A DNA stretch of 64,000 nt, taken from the NCBI GenBank assembly GCA_900313015.1, contig OMPR01000017.1:279512-343511 (forward strand), given 5' to 3'. The DNA is from Rhodobacteraceae bacterium EL53 (GTDB taxonomy: Bacteria > Pseudomonadota > Alphaproteobacteria > Rhodobacterales > Rhodobacteraceae). Positions 54,272-62,313 of the stretch are shown piece after piece (positions within the stretch are counted from its first letter, which is position 1; every line of letters starts with the position of its first letter). Made by a program: the position numbers and the translations under genes. The notes below the pieces were generated by a model. That model worked only from the letters and a program-made list of their open reading frames with translations. It ran no database searches and was not told the DNA's origin.

Positions 54272-54922
54272 ATGGCTGAACTTCTGGTTGTCCGGCACGC
54301 TCAGGCGTCTTTCGGAACTGACAATTATGATCGTCTAAGCGATCTGGGCCACCAGCAATCAGAGATGGCTGGTGCCGCCCTGCGAGAGATGGGATGGGTC
54401 CCTGACCGCTTGGTGACTGGCTCGTTGACCCGCCAAAAAGAAACGGTTGCGTCGATGGGGTATGATGCGATCCCCGAAGAACATCCCGGGTTCAACGAGT
54501 ATGACTTTGATGATCTGTTGCGCGTTAAATTTGGGGGAACGATCCCCGATCTTGTGCGTGGAGATCGCAAAACGCATTTTCGCACGTTGCGAGAAACCTT
54601 GCGGGAATGGCAAGCTGGCGGCTTAGAAGGTGCAAGCGAAACCTGGATCAACTTTAAGACGCGCTTGCAGGACGCACAAGCGTTCGCTGTGAAAACGGAT
54701 AAACAACGAGTGTTGGTTGTCAGCTCAGGTGGCGCAATTGGGCAGCTGGTCGCAAATTGTCTAAATGCCCCGCCTGAACAGATGATCGCGTTGAATCTAC
54801 AGGTCAAAAACACGGCTATGACAAAATTCATTTTTTCAAGCCGCGCTTTCTTTCTGCATGAATTCAATACCACACCCCATTTTGCTACACCTGATGCAGC
54901 AAAATTGCTGACCTACAGCTGA
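54272..54922 (+). CDS. Histidine phosphatase family protein next to APH-type kinase
   Basis: A 216-residue phosphoglycerate-mutase-like phosphatase with LLVVRHAQASFG (catalytic histidine), LVTGSLTRQKETVA and a late SSGGAIGQLVANCL, where glycine-rich wording replaces the usual histidine block. It lies between the nitronate monooxygenase and the kinase gene and may remove phosphate from a phosphoacyl intermediate, or regulate the kinase product. That is inference from position. Confidence 0.8.
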   Translation: MAELLVVRHAQASFGTDNYDRLSDLGHQQSEMAGAALREMGWVPDRLVTGSLTRQKETVASMGYDAIPEEHPGFNEYDFDDLLRVKFGGTIPDLVRGDRKTHFRTLRETLREWQAGGLEGASETWINFKTRLQDAQAFAVKTDKQRVLVVSSGGAIGQLVANCLNAPPEQMIALNLQVKNTAMTKFIFSSRAFFLHEFNTTPHFATPDAAKLLTYS

Positions 54923-54935
54923 TGAGGAGCCCAAC

Positions 54936-55964
54936 ATGAGCAATACAGCACAAACGCTAGATCTGACGGCCGTTGATGCGTATTTGAGCGCCAATTTGCC
55001 AGGATACCAAGGCCCATTGGAGGCCGACAAGTTTGCAACAGGGCAGTCGAACCCAACCTTTTTGTTGAAAACACCGACGCGCAATTATGTGCTGCGTCGT
55101 AAACCACCCGGTGTATTGCTCAAATCCGCCCATGCAGTCGATCGGGAATTTCGCGTCCAGCGCGCGCTTGCTGACAGCGAAGTGCCTGTCGCCAAGATGC
55201 ATCTTCTGTGTGAAGATGATGCGATCATTGGGTCCTCATTTTATATTATGGATCATTTGGACGGGCGCAATTTCTCTGAACCGACCATGCCGGATGAAAG
55301 CAATGAGACCCGCACAGCGGTGATTGATGAAATGAACCGGGTGCTTGCAGCCCTGCATATGGTTGATATCGATGCTGTTGGATTGTCCGATTATGGTCCA
55401 CCGGGCAATTACTTCGAGCGTCAGATCGGGCGCTGGTCCAAGCAATATAGGGCATCTGAAACTGATAAAGTCCCGGAAATGGACCAGTTGATCGAGGCTT
55501 TGCAATCAAACATGCCAGCAGATGATGGACAACGTACATTGGTGCATGGCGACTATCGTATCGATAACATGATGTTTGAAAAAGACGGAACCAAATGCCT
55601 TGGCATTCTGGATTGGGAGCTTTCGACTATTGGTCATCCCTATGCGGATCTTGCCGCGGTAATCATGCAATGGCAGATGCCCGTTGGAAACGAAGGACGT
55701 GGCATGGCAGGGATTAATCGGGTCGCCCTTGGCTTGCCCTCTGATGCAGAGTTTATTGCCAAGTATTGCGAACGCCGTGGCTTGGATGGGATTGAAAATT
55801 TCGGATTCTATCTGTCTTTCAATTTTTTTCGAATGGCAGCCATAATTCAGGGGGTCCTTAAACGCGCCCTAGATGGCAATGCATCCAACCCTGAACGCGC
55901 GATGACGCTAGGCCAGTATGTGCCGGTCTTTGCAAAACGCGGGTTAGAGGCGCTGGACATGTAA
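54936..55964 (+). CDS. APH-fold phosphotransferase, ACAD10/11-LvaA-like hydroxyacyl-CoA kinase candidate
   Basis: A 342-residue kinase with nucleotide loop GQSNPTFLL (36-44), an invariant-lysine region LRRKPPG (Lys56), catalytic HGDYRIDN (Asp206, Asn211) and Mg site LDWE (Asp226). This family includes the kinase domain of eukaryotic ACAD10/11 and LvaA of levulinate breakdown. These phosphorylate 4-hydroxyacyl-CoAs so that an acyl-CoA dehydrogenase-like partner can remove the phosphate. Two dehydrogenases in the same run support a like role; it is not proven. Confidence 0.82.
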   Translation: MSNTAQTLDLTAVDAYLSANLPGYQGPLEADKFATGQSNPTFLLKTPTRNYVLRRKPPGVLLKSAHAVDREFRVQRALADSEVPVAKMHLLCEDDAIIGSSFYIMDHLDGRNFSEPTMPDESNETRTAVIDEMNRVLAALHMVDIDAVGLSDYGPPGNYFERQIGRWSKQYRASETDKVPEMDQLIEALQSNMPADDGQRTLVHGDYRIDNMMFEKDGTKCLGILDWELSTIGHPYADLAAVIMQWQMPVGNEGRGMAGINRVALGLPSDAEFIAKYCERRGLDGIENFGFYLSFNFFRMAAIIQGVLKRALDGNASNPERAMTLGQYVPVFAKRGLEALDM

Positions 55965-55975
55965 CGGAGCTTGGT

Positions 55976-56776
55976 ATGGGTGATCAGGGAAATAACGCTG
56001 CGGGTCTTGAGGATCCTAAAGATCGCAATTTTGTTACGGCTCTTTCTCGTGGGCTGGACCTGTTGTGTTGCTTTCGCCCAGGAGAGGTTTCTCTGAGTAA
56101 CCTGGATTTTTCGGAGCGGACCGATCTACCCAAACCGACAATATCTCGGTTGACCTATACCCTGTGTCGTTTGGGTTATCTTGTTAACGACTCCCAATCC
56201 GGGACGTATCGGTTGGGGGTCGGGGTATTGAACCTTGGATTTGGGGTTCTGTCCGGTATGGATATTTGTGACCGCGCATCAGATGTTTTGCGATCCCTCC
56301 GTAACAGCGGCAACTCTTACATTACCGCCGCTCTGGGTGAGGCACATCGCAGCGATGTCATCTATGTTGCTGTTCACCGGTCACGCGAAGATGTGTCTTT
56401 ATCGATGCACGTTGGATCAAGGTTGCCCTTGTTTCGATCTGCCATTGGTCGGGCCATTCTTGTTGGACTTGCCGAACAAGATCGCGAAATCATGATAAAA
56501 CAAAGCGCAAATGATCTGGGCGTGCCAGCGTCTGAGTTGTGGGACAGCTATGCTGCGGCACAAGCTGAGTATGATAAAAAGGGCTACTGCTCTGGATTTG
56601 GTGATTGGCGTGCGGATGTAAACGGGATCGCAGTGCCAGTGCGATCGTTGAACAATGCCCGGGTGTACGGGTTGAATGTCGGCGGGCCAAGTTTTCATGT
56701 GTCACCAGAGCAACTAGAACGCGAATATTCCCCTCAATTGATCGAAGCGGCCAATTTCCTCAGCCTCAAGCCCTGA
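55976..56776 (+). CDS. IclR-family transcriptional regulator
   Basis: A 266-residue regulator with an N-terminal winged helix (FVTALSRGLDLLCCFRPGEV, LPKPTISRLTYTLCRLGYL) and a C-terminal GAF-like effector domain (LPLFRSAIGRAILVGL, GFGDWRADVNGIAVPV). It begins 11 bases after the kinase gene and likely controls the 49173-56776 run and perhaps the binding-protein gene after it, in response to a catabolic intermediate. Confidence 0.88.
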   Translation: MGDQGNNAAGLEDPKDRNFVTALSRGLDLLCCFRPGEVSLSNLDFSERTDLPKPTISRLTYTLCRLGYLVNDSQSGTYRLGVGVLNLGFGVLSGMDICDRASDVLRSLRNSGNSYITAALGEAHRSDVIYVAVHRSREDVSLSMHVGSRLPLFRSAIGRAILVGLAEQDREIMIKQSANDLGVPASELWDSYAAAQAEYDKKGYCSGFGDWRADVNGIAVPVRSLNNARVYGLNVGGPSFHVSPEQLEREYSPQLIEAANFLSLKP

Positions 56777-56877
56777 CAAATGGATCAAACTGTTGACTTT
56801 GTGAGAGTATGTGCAAGCCTAAGAAAGCCACGGCAAACAACAAACGCCGGGCTTGGATTAGGGAGGAGAAATCCAAA

Positions 56878-58119
56878 ATGCGCACTATTACAAGGTTTGG
56901 TTTGTCTACCGCACTTGCATTGGTTGTAAGTGCTTCTGCTGGCTTCGCCGAAAATATCAAGATCGCTTTTATTGATCCGTTATCAGGACCTTTCGCCGCT
57001 ACGGGCGAAGATGGTTTGCACCAATATGAATTTGCCGCAGATCAGCTGGTGAATCAAAAAGGGGGCGTTCTTGGTGGGCAAGAATTCGAAATCGTCCCAT
57101 TTGATAACAAGATCAGCGCCAAAGAATCCCTGATCCAACTGCAAGTTGCTATCGATCAAGGCATCCGGTTCATTGCACAGGGGAATTCTTCGGGTGTTGC
57201 GAATGCTTTGACTGACGCAATCAAAAAACATAACAAACGCAACCCAGACAAACGCGTTTTGTTTCTGAACTATTCCGCTGTCGACCCGGCGCTTACAAAT
57301 GACAAATGTAATTTCTGGCATTTCCGTTTCGACGCCAACGCTGACATCAAAATGGACGCCCTGACGGATGTCATCGCTGAGAAAGATGAAATCAAGAAGG
57401 TTTATGTGATCGGCCAAGACTATTCCTTTGGTAAGGCGGTCGCAGCAGCGGCAGTCAAGTTCCTTGGCGAAAAGAGACCTGATATCGAAATCGTCGGCAA
57501 CGAGCTGCACCCAATCGGGAAGATCAAGGATTTCACCCCATATGGCCGTAAGATCATGGCCGCTGAAGCGGATGCTGTGATCACCGGTAACTGGGGCGCG
57601 GATATGCGCGGTCTGGGCAAAGCCATTCTGGAAAACGGGTATGAGGGGCCGATTTATACCTATTATGCTGCCGGAACAGGGATCACAGCCGCCTTTGGTG
57701 AATCTGGAAAAGGTTCATTGAAGTTGGTTGGCGAAGGGCAAATCAACCCACCTGTTTCAGATCGCGCAGATGCTTATTCCAAAGCATTCAAAGCCCGGTA
57801 CCCTGATGATGATCTGGGGCAGCCACGTATCGCCAATGTGATGGAGATGCTTGCACGTGCGATCGATGATGCGGGGTCAGCAACTGATGTAGTTGCAATT
57901 GCGCATGCTCTTGAAGGCATGGAGCACGACTCGATCTGGGGAACCAAGATCAAGATGCGTGAATCTGATCACCAGGCGATCCAAGCTGTTCATATACAAG
58001 GGCATACCGATCAGGTCACCCACGATATGGACAACTCTGGGTATGGGCTTTTGGTTGAGAACACGGTGGACATGGCTGCAGCCGACAGCCCCACAACGTG
58101 TAAGATGAAGCGTCCATAA
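56878..58119 (+). CDS. Branched-chain amino-acid-type ABC transporter substrate-binding protein
   Basis: A 413-residue periplasmic protein with a signal peptide (MRTITRFGLSTALALVVSA up to about residue 23, cleavage before Glu). The IAFIDPLSGPFAATGEDGLH opening and two-lobe plan are those of the LivJ/HAAT binding proteins, which also bind aromatic or other acids. No permease or ATPase genes follow in the window, so partners are elsewhere. ATG 56878 has GGGAGGAG upstream. The ligand is unknown, perhaps the cluster substrate. Confidence 0.88.
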   Translation: MRTITRFGLSTALALVVSASAGFAENIKIAFIDPLSGPFAATGEDGLHQYEFAADQLVNQKGGVLGGQEFEIVPFDNKISAKESLIQLQVAIDQGIRFIAQGNSSGVANALTDAIKKHNKRNPDKRVLFLNYSAVDPALTNDKCNFWHFRFDANADIKMDALTDVIAEKDEIKKVYVIGQDYSFGKAVAAAAVKFLGEKRPDIEIVGNELHPIGKIKDFTPYGRKIMAAEADAVITGNWGADMRGLGKAILENGYEGPIYTYYAAGTGITAAFGESGKGSLKLVGEGQINPPVSDRADAYSKAFKARYPDDDLGQPRIANVMEMLARAIDDAGSATDVVAIAHALEGMEHDSIWGTKIKMRESDHQAIQAVHIQGHTDQVTHDMDNSGYGLLVENTVDMAAADSPTTCKMKRP

Positions 58120-58127
58120 ATCTATCC

Positions 58128-58154
58128 TGAGCCCGTCAAACCTTGGCGGGCTCA
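58128..58154. terminator. Bidirectional terminator-like hairpin
   Basis: TGAGCCCGTCAA (58128-58139) and TTGGCGGGCTCA (58143-58154) pair over 12 positions (one G-T) with a 3-base loop between convergent genes. There is no T run on the plus strand. Confidence 0.7.
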
Positions 58155-58157
58155 ACA

Positions 58158-58757
58158 CTACTTCATATATATTTCAATATCTTGCAATGCATTCTTTCCG
58201 AAAAATGGTTCATCATCAACAAACATAAATGGGCTACCAAACACTCCGCGATCAACTGCACTCGTTGTTGCAGTCACTAGGGTGTTTTTTACATCAGGAT
58301 CTTGCGTCGCTTCCAGAATTTCTTGAGTTGGCAAGCCTGCTTCGTTCAAAACTTCTTGTATAACAGACGGATCATCCATTTTTTGACCATGTACCCACAT
58401 GGCTTCAAAAATGGCGTCACGATATGTCGCCTCCCAAGGTTTTCCTTGAGCAAAAACAGCACCTCGCATGATGCCCAGAGTTACAACAGGAAAAAACGGA
58501 TTCATATGGAAGGTCAATTTGTGGTGTTCAACGAACCGTTTTATTTCAATGGCTTGGTAGGCAATCTTATGTTTCACATTAGCAAACGCAGCCATCGGGC
58601 TTTGATTGTTGGTTGCCTTGAAAACACCACCCAACAGGATCGGTTGGTATCGTACTGACGCATTATTTGCCTGAGCCAAATTCGGCAATACCTTGTGCAC
58701 AAGATAGGCGTTCGGGCTTCCAAAATCGAAATAGAAATCAATAACTTGTGTCACCAT
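58158..58757 (-). CDS. 2-hydroxychromene-2-carboxylate isomerase / DsbA-like kappa-GST family protein
   Basis: A 199-residue thioredoxin-fold protein with FYFDFGSPNAYL, where the GSP serine takes the place of the CxxC cysteines, and FGSPFMFVDDEPFFGK near the end. Members isomerise 2-hydroxychromene-2-carboxylate in naphthalene breakdown, or act as kappa-class glutathione transferases. It overlaps the SDR stop by seven bases and shares an operon with a GST, so a glutathione-dependent isomerisation is likely. Confidence 0.85.
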   Translation of the reverse strand: MVTQVIDFYFDFGSPNAYLVHKVLPNLAQANNASVRYQPILLGGVFKATNNQSPMAAFANVKHKIAYQAIEIKRFVEHHKLTFHMNPFFPVVTLGIMRGAVFAQGKPWEATYRDAIFEAMWVHGQKMDDPSVIQEVLNEAGLPTQEILEATQDPDVKNTLVTATTSAVDRGVFGSPFMFVDDEPFFGKNALQDIEIYMK

Positions 58758-59482
58758 TTTTCTCCATACGGGCGTAGATCCAATTCAAACGTCCAGGCAT
58801 CCCGGTTCTGCTGGTGTAACATCCAATATGCGTCGGCCACGGAATTGGGGTTCATCAACGTATCAGGAGGGAGTGTATCAGGATTTCCTCCAGCCTGCTT
58901 GATCCGTTCCCTCACAAAGGCTGTATCAACGCCCGCATCTATGACCAGATGGGCCACATGGATGTTCTTTGGCCCCAGTTCTTTCGACAAGCTCTGCGCC
59001 ATGGCGCGTAGTCCCGCTTTGCCCGCAGCAAAAGCCGCAAAGCCGTCGTTCCCGCGCATGGAGGCAGATGCGCCAGTAAAGAAAATAGATCCCCGTTTGC
59101 GTGGCACCATACTACGTGCGGCTTCGCGTGCAGTCAGGAAACCCGCAAAGCATGCCATCTCCCAAACTTTTCGGAAGACCCGCGAAGTTGTTTCTTCGAT
59201 TGGAAACCGTACGTTGCCGCCAACATTGAAGATGACCGCCTCTAACGGGCCTATGTTGTTTTCAATTTGGGCGAACGTTTCGACCACGGACTCTTCGTCT
59301 CGCGCATCCATGCTAAAGGAATGGGCCTGTGCGCCCATAGCTTCGATTTCGGTCACCAACGGCGCGAGCTTATCACCATTGCGACGTCCTAGGCAGGCCG
59401 TGAAACCGCCTTGGGCAAACCGCTTTGCGATTGCGGCACCAATGTAATCACCAGCCCCAACGATTAAAACAACAGGAGCCAT
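58751..59482 (-). CDS. Atypical short-chain dehydrogenase family protein
   Basis: A 243-residue SDR-fold protein. The cofactor motif is LIVGAGDYIG and the NNAG motif reads NVGG. The catalytic Tyr-x-x-x-Lys is FAAGK, so phenylalanine replaces the tyrosine while lysine is kept; serine-like residues (GASAS) precede it. It may therefore bind NAD(P) without normal redox catalysis or use a different mechanism. ATG 59482 shares a base with the GST stop (TGATG); the tail overlaps the isomerase gene. Confidence 0.82.
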   Translation of the reverse strand: MAPVVLIVGAGDYIGAAIAKRFAQGGFTACLGRRNGDKLAPLVTEIEAMGAQAHSFSMDARDEESVVETFAQIENNIGPLEAVIFNVGGNVRFPIEETTSRVFRKVWEMACFAGFLTAREAARSMVPRKRGSIFFTGASASMRGNDGFAAFAAGKAGLRAMAQSLSKELGPKNIHVAHLVIDAGVDTAFVRERIKQAGGNPDTLPPDTLMNPNSVADAYWMLHQQNRDAWTFELDLRPYGEKW

Positions 59483-60087
59483 CACAAGGACCACGCTTTT
59501 TGCAAGGCAGGGCGCGCCATCAGCCGATCCGCATAGGCTTGAAGATTGGGTTTATCGCTCAGATCACCGCCCATGCGCCCGGACATGATTACCGAGTGCC
59601 CGGTCATAATGTCCGCTCCGGAAAATTCACCCGCAAGGTATTGCCGTCCGTCCATATGATGCTCAACAACAATCAACATTTGGTTCAGCAGTTTGAGCGC
59701 ACGTTTCGCATGAGCTTCTGAACGTCGATCCGGTGGGAGGAGGATCGTTTCGACCACGATTGTATTGATCGGTGGCATAATCATGCCCTCACAATAATGA
59801 AGCCATTGCAAATAGTTAGGAAACTCCTCTGAATTCACGTCGGGGGAAAGCCTGCCATCGGCGTAGCGCTCGAGTATGTATTGAACAATGGCTCCGGATT
59901 CAAAGATAGAAACATCACCATCTTCCAAGGAGGGGACGCGACCCATCGGGTGAATCTCACGATAGGATGGATCTCGCATGGCCTTGTCACCTAACGAAAA
60001 CTTTTCAATCTCGTAGGGCAGTTCCAACTCTTCAAGAAGCCAGGCAATGCGCACGGCACGGCTGTTTTGAGCATAGTATAGTTTCAT
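59482..60087 (-). CDS. Glutathione S-transferase family protein
   Basis: A 201-residue GST: thioredoxin-like domain (MKLYYAQNSRAVRIAWLLEE, GRVPSLED, then FESGAIVQYILERY) and a helical second domain. It conjugates or transfers glutathione in the cytoplasm. ATG 60087 has GGAGGA upstream; the longer open frame adds 34 residues without support. It heads the minus-strand operon with the atypical SDR and the DsbA-like isomerase and is divergent from a crotonase. Confidence 0.88.
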   Translation of the reverse strand: MKLYYAQNSRAVRIAWLLEELELPYEIEKFSLGDKAMRDPSYREIHPMGRVPSLEDGDVSIFESGAIVQYILERYADGRLSPDVNSEEFPNYLQWLHYCEGMIMPPINTIVVETILLPPDRRSEAHAKRALKLLNQMLIVVEHHMDGRQYLAGEFSGADIMTGHSVIMSGRMGGDLSDKPNLQAYADRLMARPALQKAWSL

Positions 60088-60269
60088 TTGTCCTCCGGAT
60101 GTCTCAACAGGTCGCAGGTCAGTTTCTCCCGAGCGTAAAGAGATGAGTAAAACTCTGTCAACGAATGTAAAAACGACGTTGCGACCCAAGGTTATATTGG
60201 TTTCCCTCCTATAAGCTCTCGACGCAGATCAACCCGGCCCGCTACTGTTCTAGAACGGAGGAGAGACAC

Positions 60270-61019
60270 ATGACATCACGAGCAAACTTGACGCGCAAAA
60301 ACCACGGCGATGGCGTGGTCGAACTGGTTTTAGGACGTGCACCAGTGAATGCGTTAAGCGCGATCTTTTTGATGGATTTCGCTGCTGAAATCGAAGCGTT
60401 GGGTCAAGATGATGCAGTTCGTGCAATCGTTATTTCCAGCAATTTCAAAGTGTTTTCAGCCGGACTTGATTTGCGCGAGGCACAGGCGTTCGATTTATCT
60501 CAACAAAACGCGATCGTCGAAGGCTTGAATGTAGGTTTTCTAAAATTGTTTGACTGCCCAAAACCAACGGTTTGCGCCGTTAATGGCGCAGCTATTGCCG
60601 GGGGCCTGTTCTTTGTCTTGGCAAGCGACCTGCGCGTCTCCAAAATGAAGGCGTCATTTGGTTTGGCCGAAGTGCGCGTCGGTGCAGATTTCCCGGTAGG
60701 TCCATTGGAAATCGCCCGCGCAACTTTGGACCCCAACATGTTGCGCCGTCTGATGCTTACCGGATTTCCGATTGATGCTGAAACAGCGCACCGCGCAGGT
60801 ATTATTGATGTCCTGGACGAAACGCCTATCGAAAAGGCCATCTCCGAGGCCCGGAAATTGGGCAAAAACCCACCTAAAACGTACGCTTCGATCAAACGCC
60901 AAATCCGCGGTGAAACAATCACTTTGATCGAACGGACGATGCAAGAGCAAGCCAAGACCCCCAATACTAGTTGGTTCAGCGATGAAACCAAATCGGCAAT
61001 GCAGCGCATGATTGGCTAA
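60270..61019 (+). CDS. Enoyl-CoA hydratase/isomerase family protein
   Basis: A 249-residue crotonase with oxyanion-hole motifs FKVFSAGLDLREA and VNGAAIAGGLFFVLASDLRV. The second-glutamate region reads RVGADFPVGPLEI, unlike normal hydratases, so isomerase or thioester-hydrolase chemistry is possible. CGGAGGAGAG precedes ATG 60270. The esterase and acetoacetyl-CoA synthetase genes follow on the same strand. Confidence 0.85.
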   Translation: MTSRANLTRKNHGDGVVELVLGRAPVNALSAIFLMDFAAEIEALGQDDAVRAIVISSNFKVFSAGLDLREAQAFDLSQQNAIVEGLNVGFLKLFDCPKPTVCAVNGAAIAGGLFFVLASDLRVSKMKASFGLAEVRVGADFPVGPLEIARATLDPNMLRRLMLTGFPIDAETAHRAGIIDVLDETPIEKAISEARKLGKNPPKTYASIKRQIRGETITLIERTMQEQAKTPNTSWFSDETKSAMQRMIG

Positions 61020-61074
61020 CTGCGTGTTCTGATTTCACCTGCCAAATCCAAATATTTCAAAGGGGTAAAATTCT

Positions 61075-62313
61075 ATGGTCACCGATTTCAACGGACACCG
61101 ATTTGACGTTCAACGACTAGATCGCATTGGCAATTGGATGCAAGCCTATGTTGATCAACGAAAATATGCTGGCAGCTCTGTCTTGATCAAACAAGGCGGC
61201 GCAGAGGTGTATTTCAACGTCTGTGGTCAACGCAGTGTCGAAAACGATCTGCCATTTGAACGGGATACTGTTGCACGCATATATTCGATGACAAAACCGA
61301 TCACGTCGGTCGGGGTGATGATGCTAATTGAACGTGGGCTGTTCACGCTCGACACGCCGATCTCGAAATTCATCCCTTCTTTTAGTGACATGCAAGCCCT
61401 TGTTCCCGGAGCAACCGCGATTGACCAGGTTACGCCGTGTGCGACACCGACGGTGCACCACCTTTTGACCCACACCAGCGGGTTAAGCTATCCCTTCAAC
61501 CCCGGCGTTTTGGCGCAAGAGATGGAGGCACAGGATCTTGTGTTCAAGCCGCGCGGCGGCACCTTGGCAGAGCAAGTTGAGTTGGTCGCCGCTTTGCCAT
61601 TGGCTTTTGAACCGGGTACGAGATGGGAATACTCTGTTGGCATCGACATACTTGGTCACATCATCGAAATCGTATCTGGGAAATCACTCGATCAGTTTTT
61701 TCAGGATGAAATTTTCCTTCCACTCGGCATGATTGATACTGAATTTAGTGTTCGCAACCAAAATGTTAATCGGTTCGCTTCACTCTATACACCGCTTGAA
61801 GGCAACGCCATGGACCTGAATGCCGATCAAACCGGGAGGTCGTCTTTGCGACTTGCCGACGAAGCAGGCAGTTCCCCATTCGAAGCCGCAACAGTTTGGT
61901 CTGGCGGTGGCGGGCTATTGGGAACTCTAGATGACTATATGCTTTTTGCAGAAATGATACGGCACGGAGGCAAAGGCCGGGAAGGGCACTTGCTCAGCCC
62001 AAAAACCCTGCAATTCATGATGTCGAACCATCTGCCCGGTGACATTGCATCCATGGGCCCGCAGAGTTTTGCTGAACAACCGATGGAGGGCATGGGCTTT
62101 GGTTTAGGCGGTGCTGTTGTCTTGGACCCGGCACGCGCGCGCTGTCCCGGCAGCATTGGCGATTTCAGTTGGGGCGGCATGGCCTCAACTTTCTTTTGGG
62201 TGGATCCAGTTCTCGACCTGTCTGTTGTCTTCTTCACTCAACTTTCTCCCTCTAGCAGCTATTCGTCTCGCGCAGAGCTCAAAGCCCTTATTCACGGAGC
62301 CCTTTTAACATGA
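61075..62313 (+). CDS. Serine hydrolase, beta-lactamase class C/esterase (EstB-like) family
   Basis: A 412-residue protein without a signal peptide, so cytoplasmic, with nucleophile motif SMTK (Ser71, Lys74), YSV (Tyr186) in WEYSVGIDILG, and TSGLSYPF as conserved loop. The family includes esterases such as EstB, LovD-like acyltransferases and D-peptidases. Lack of export argues against a beta-lactamase role. Its stop overlaps the next start (ATGA), tying it to acyl-CoA metabolism. Confidence 0.85.
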   Translation: MVTDFNGHRFDVQRLDRIGNWMQAYVDQRKYAGSSVLIKQGGAEVYFNVCGQRSVENDLPFERDTVARIYSMTKPITSVGVMMLIERGLFTLDTPISKFIPSFSDMQALVPGATAIDQVTPCATPTVHHLLTHTSGLSYPFNPGVLAQEMEAQDLVFKPRGGTLAEQVELVAALPLAFEPGTRWEYSVGIDILGHIIEIVSGKSLDQFFQDEIFLPLGMIDTEFSVRNQNVNRFASLYTPLEGNAMDLNADQTGRSSLRLADEAGSSPFEAATVWSGGGGLLGTLDDYMLFAEMIRHGGKGREGHLLSPKTLQFMMSNHLPGDIASMGPQSFAEQPMEGMGFGLGGAVVLDPARARCPGSIGDFSWGGMASTFFWVDPVLDLSVVFFTQLSPSSSYSSRAELKALIHGALLT

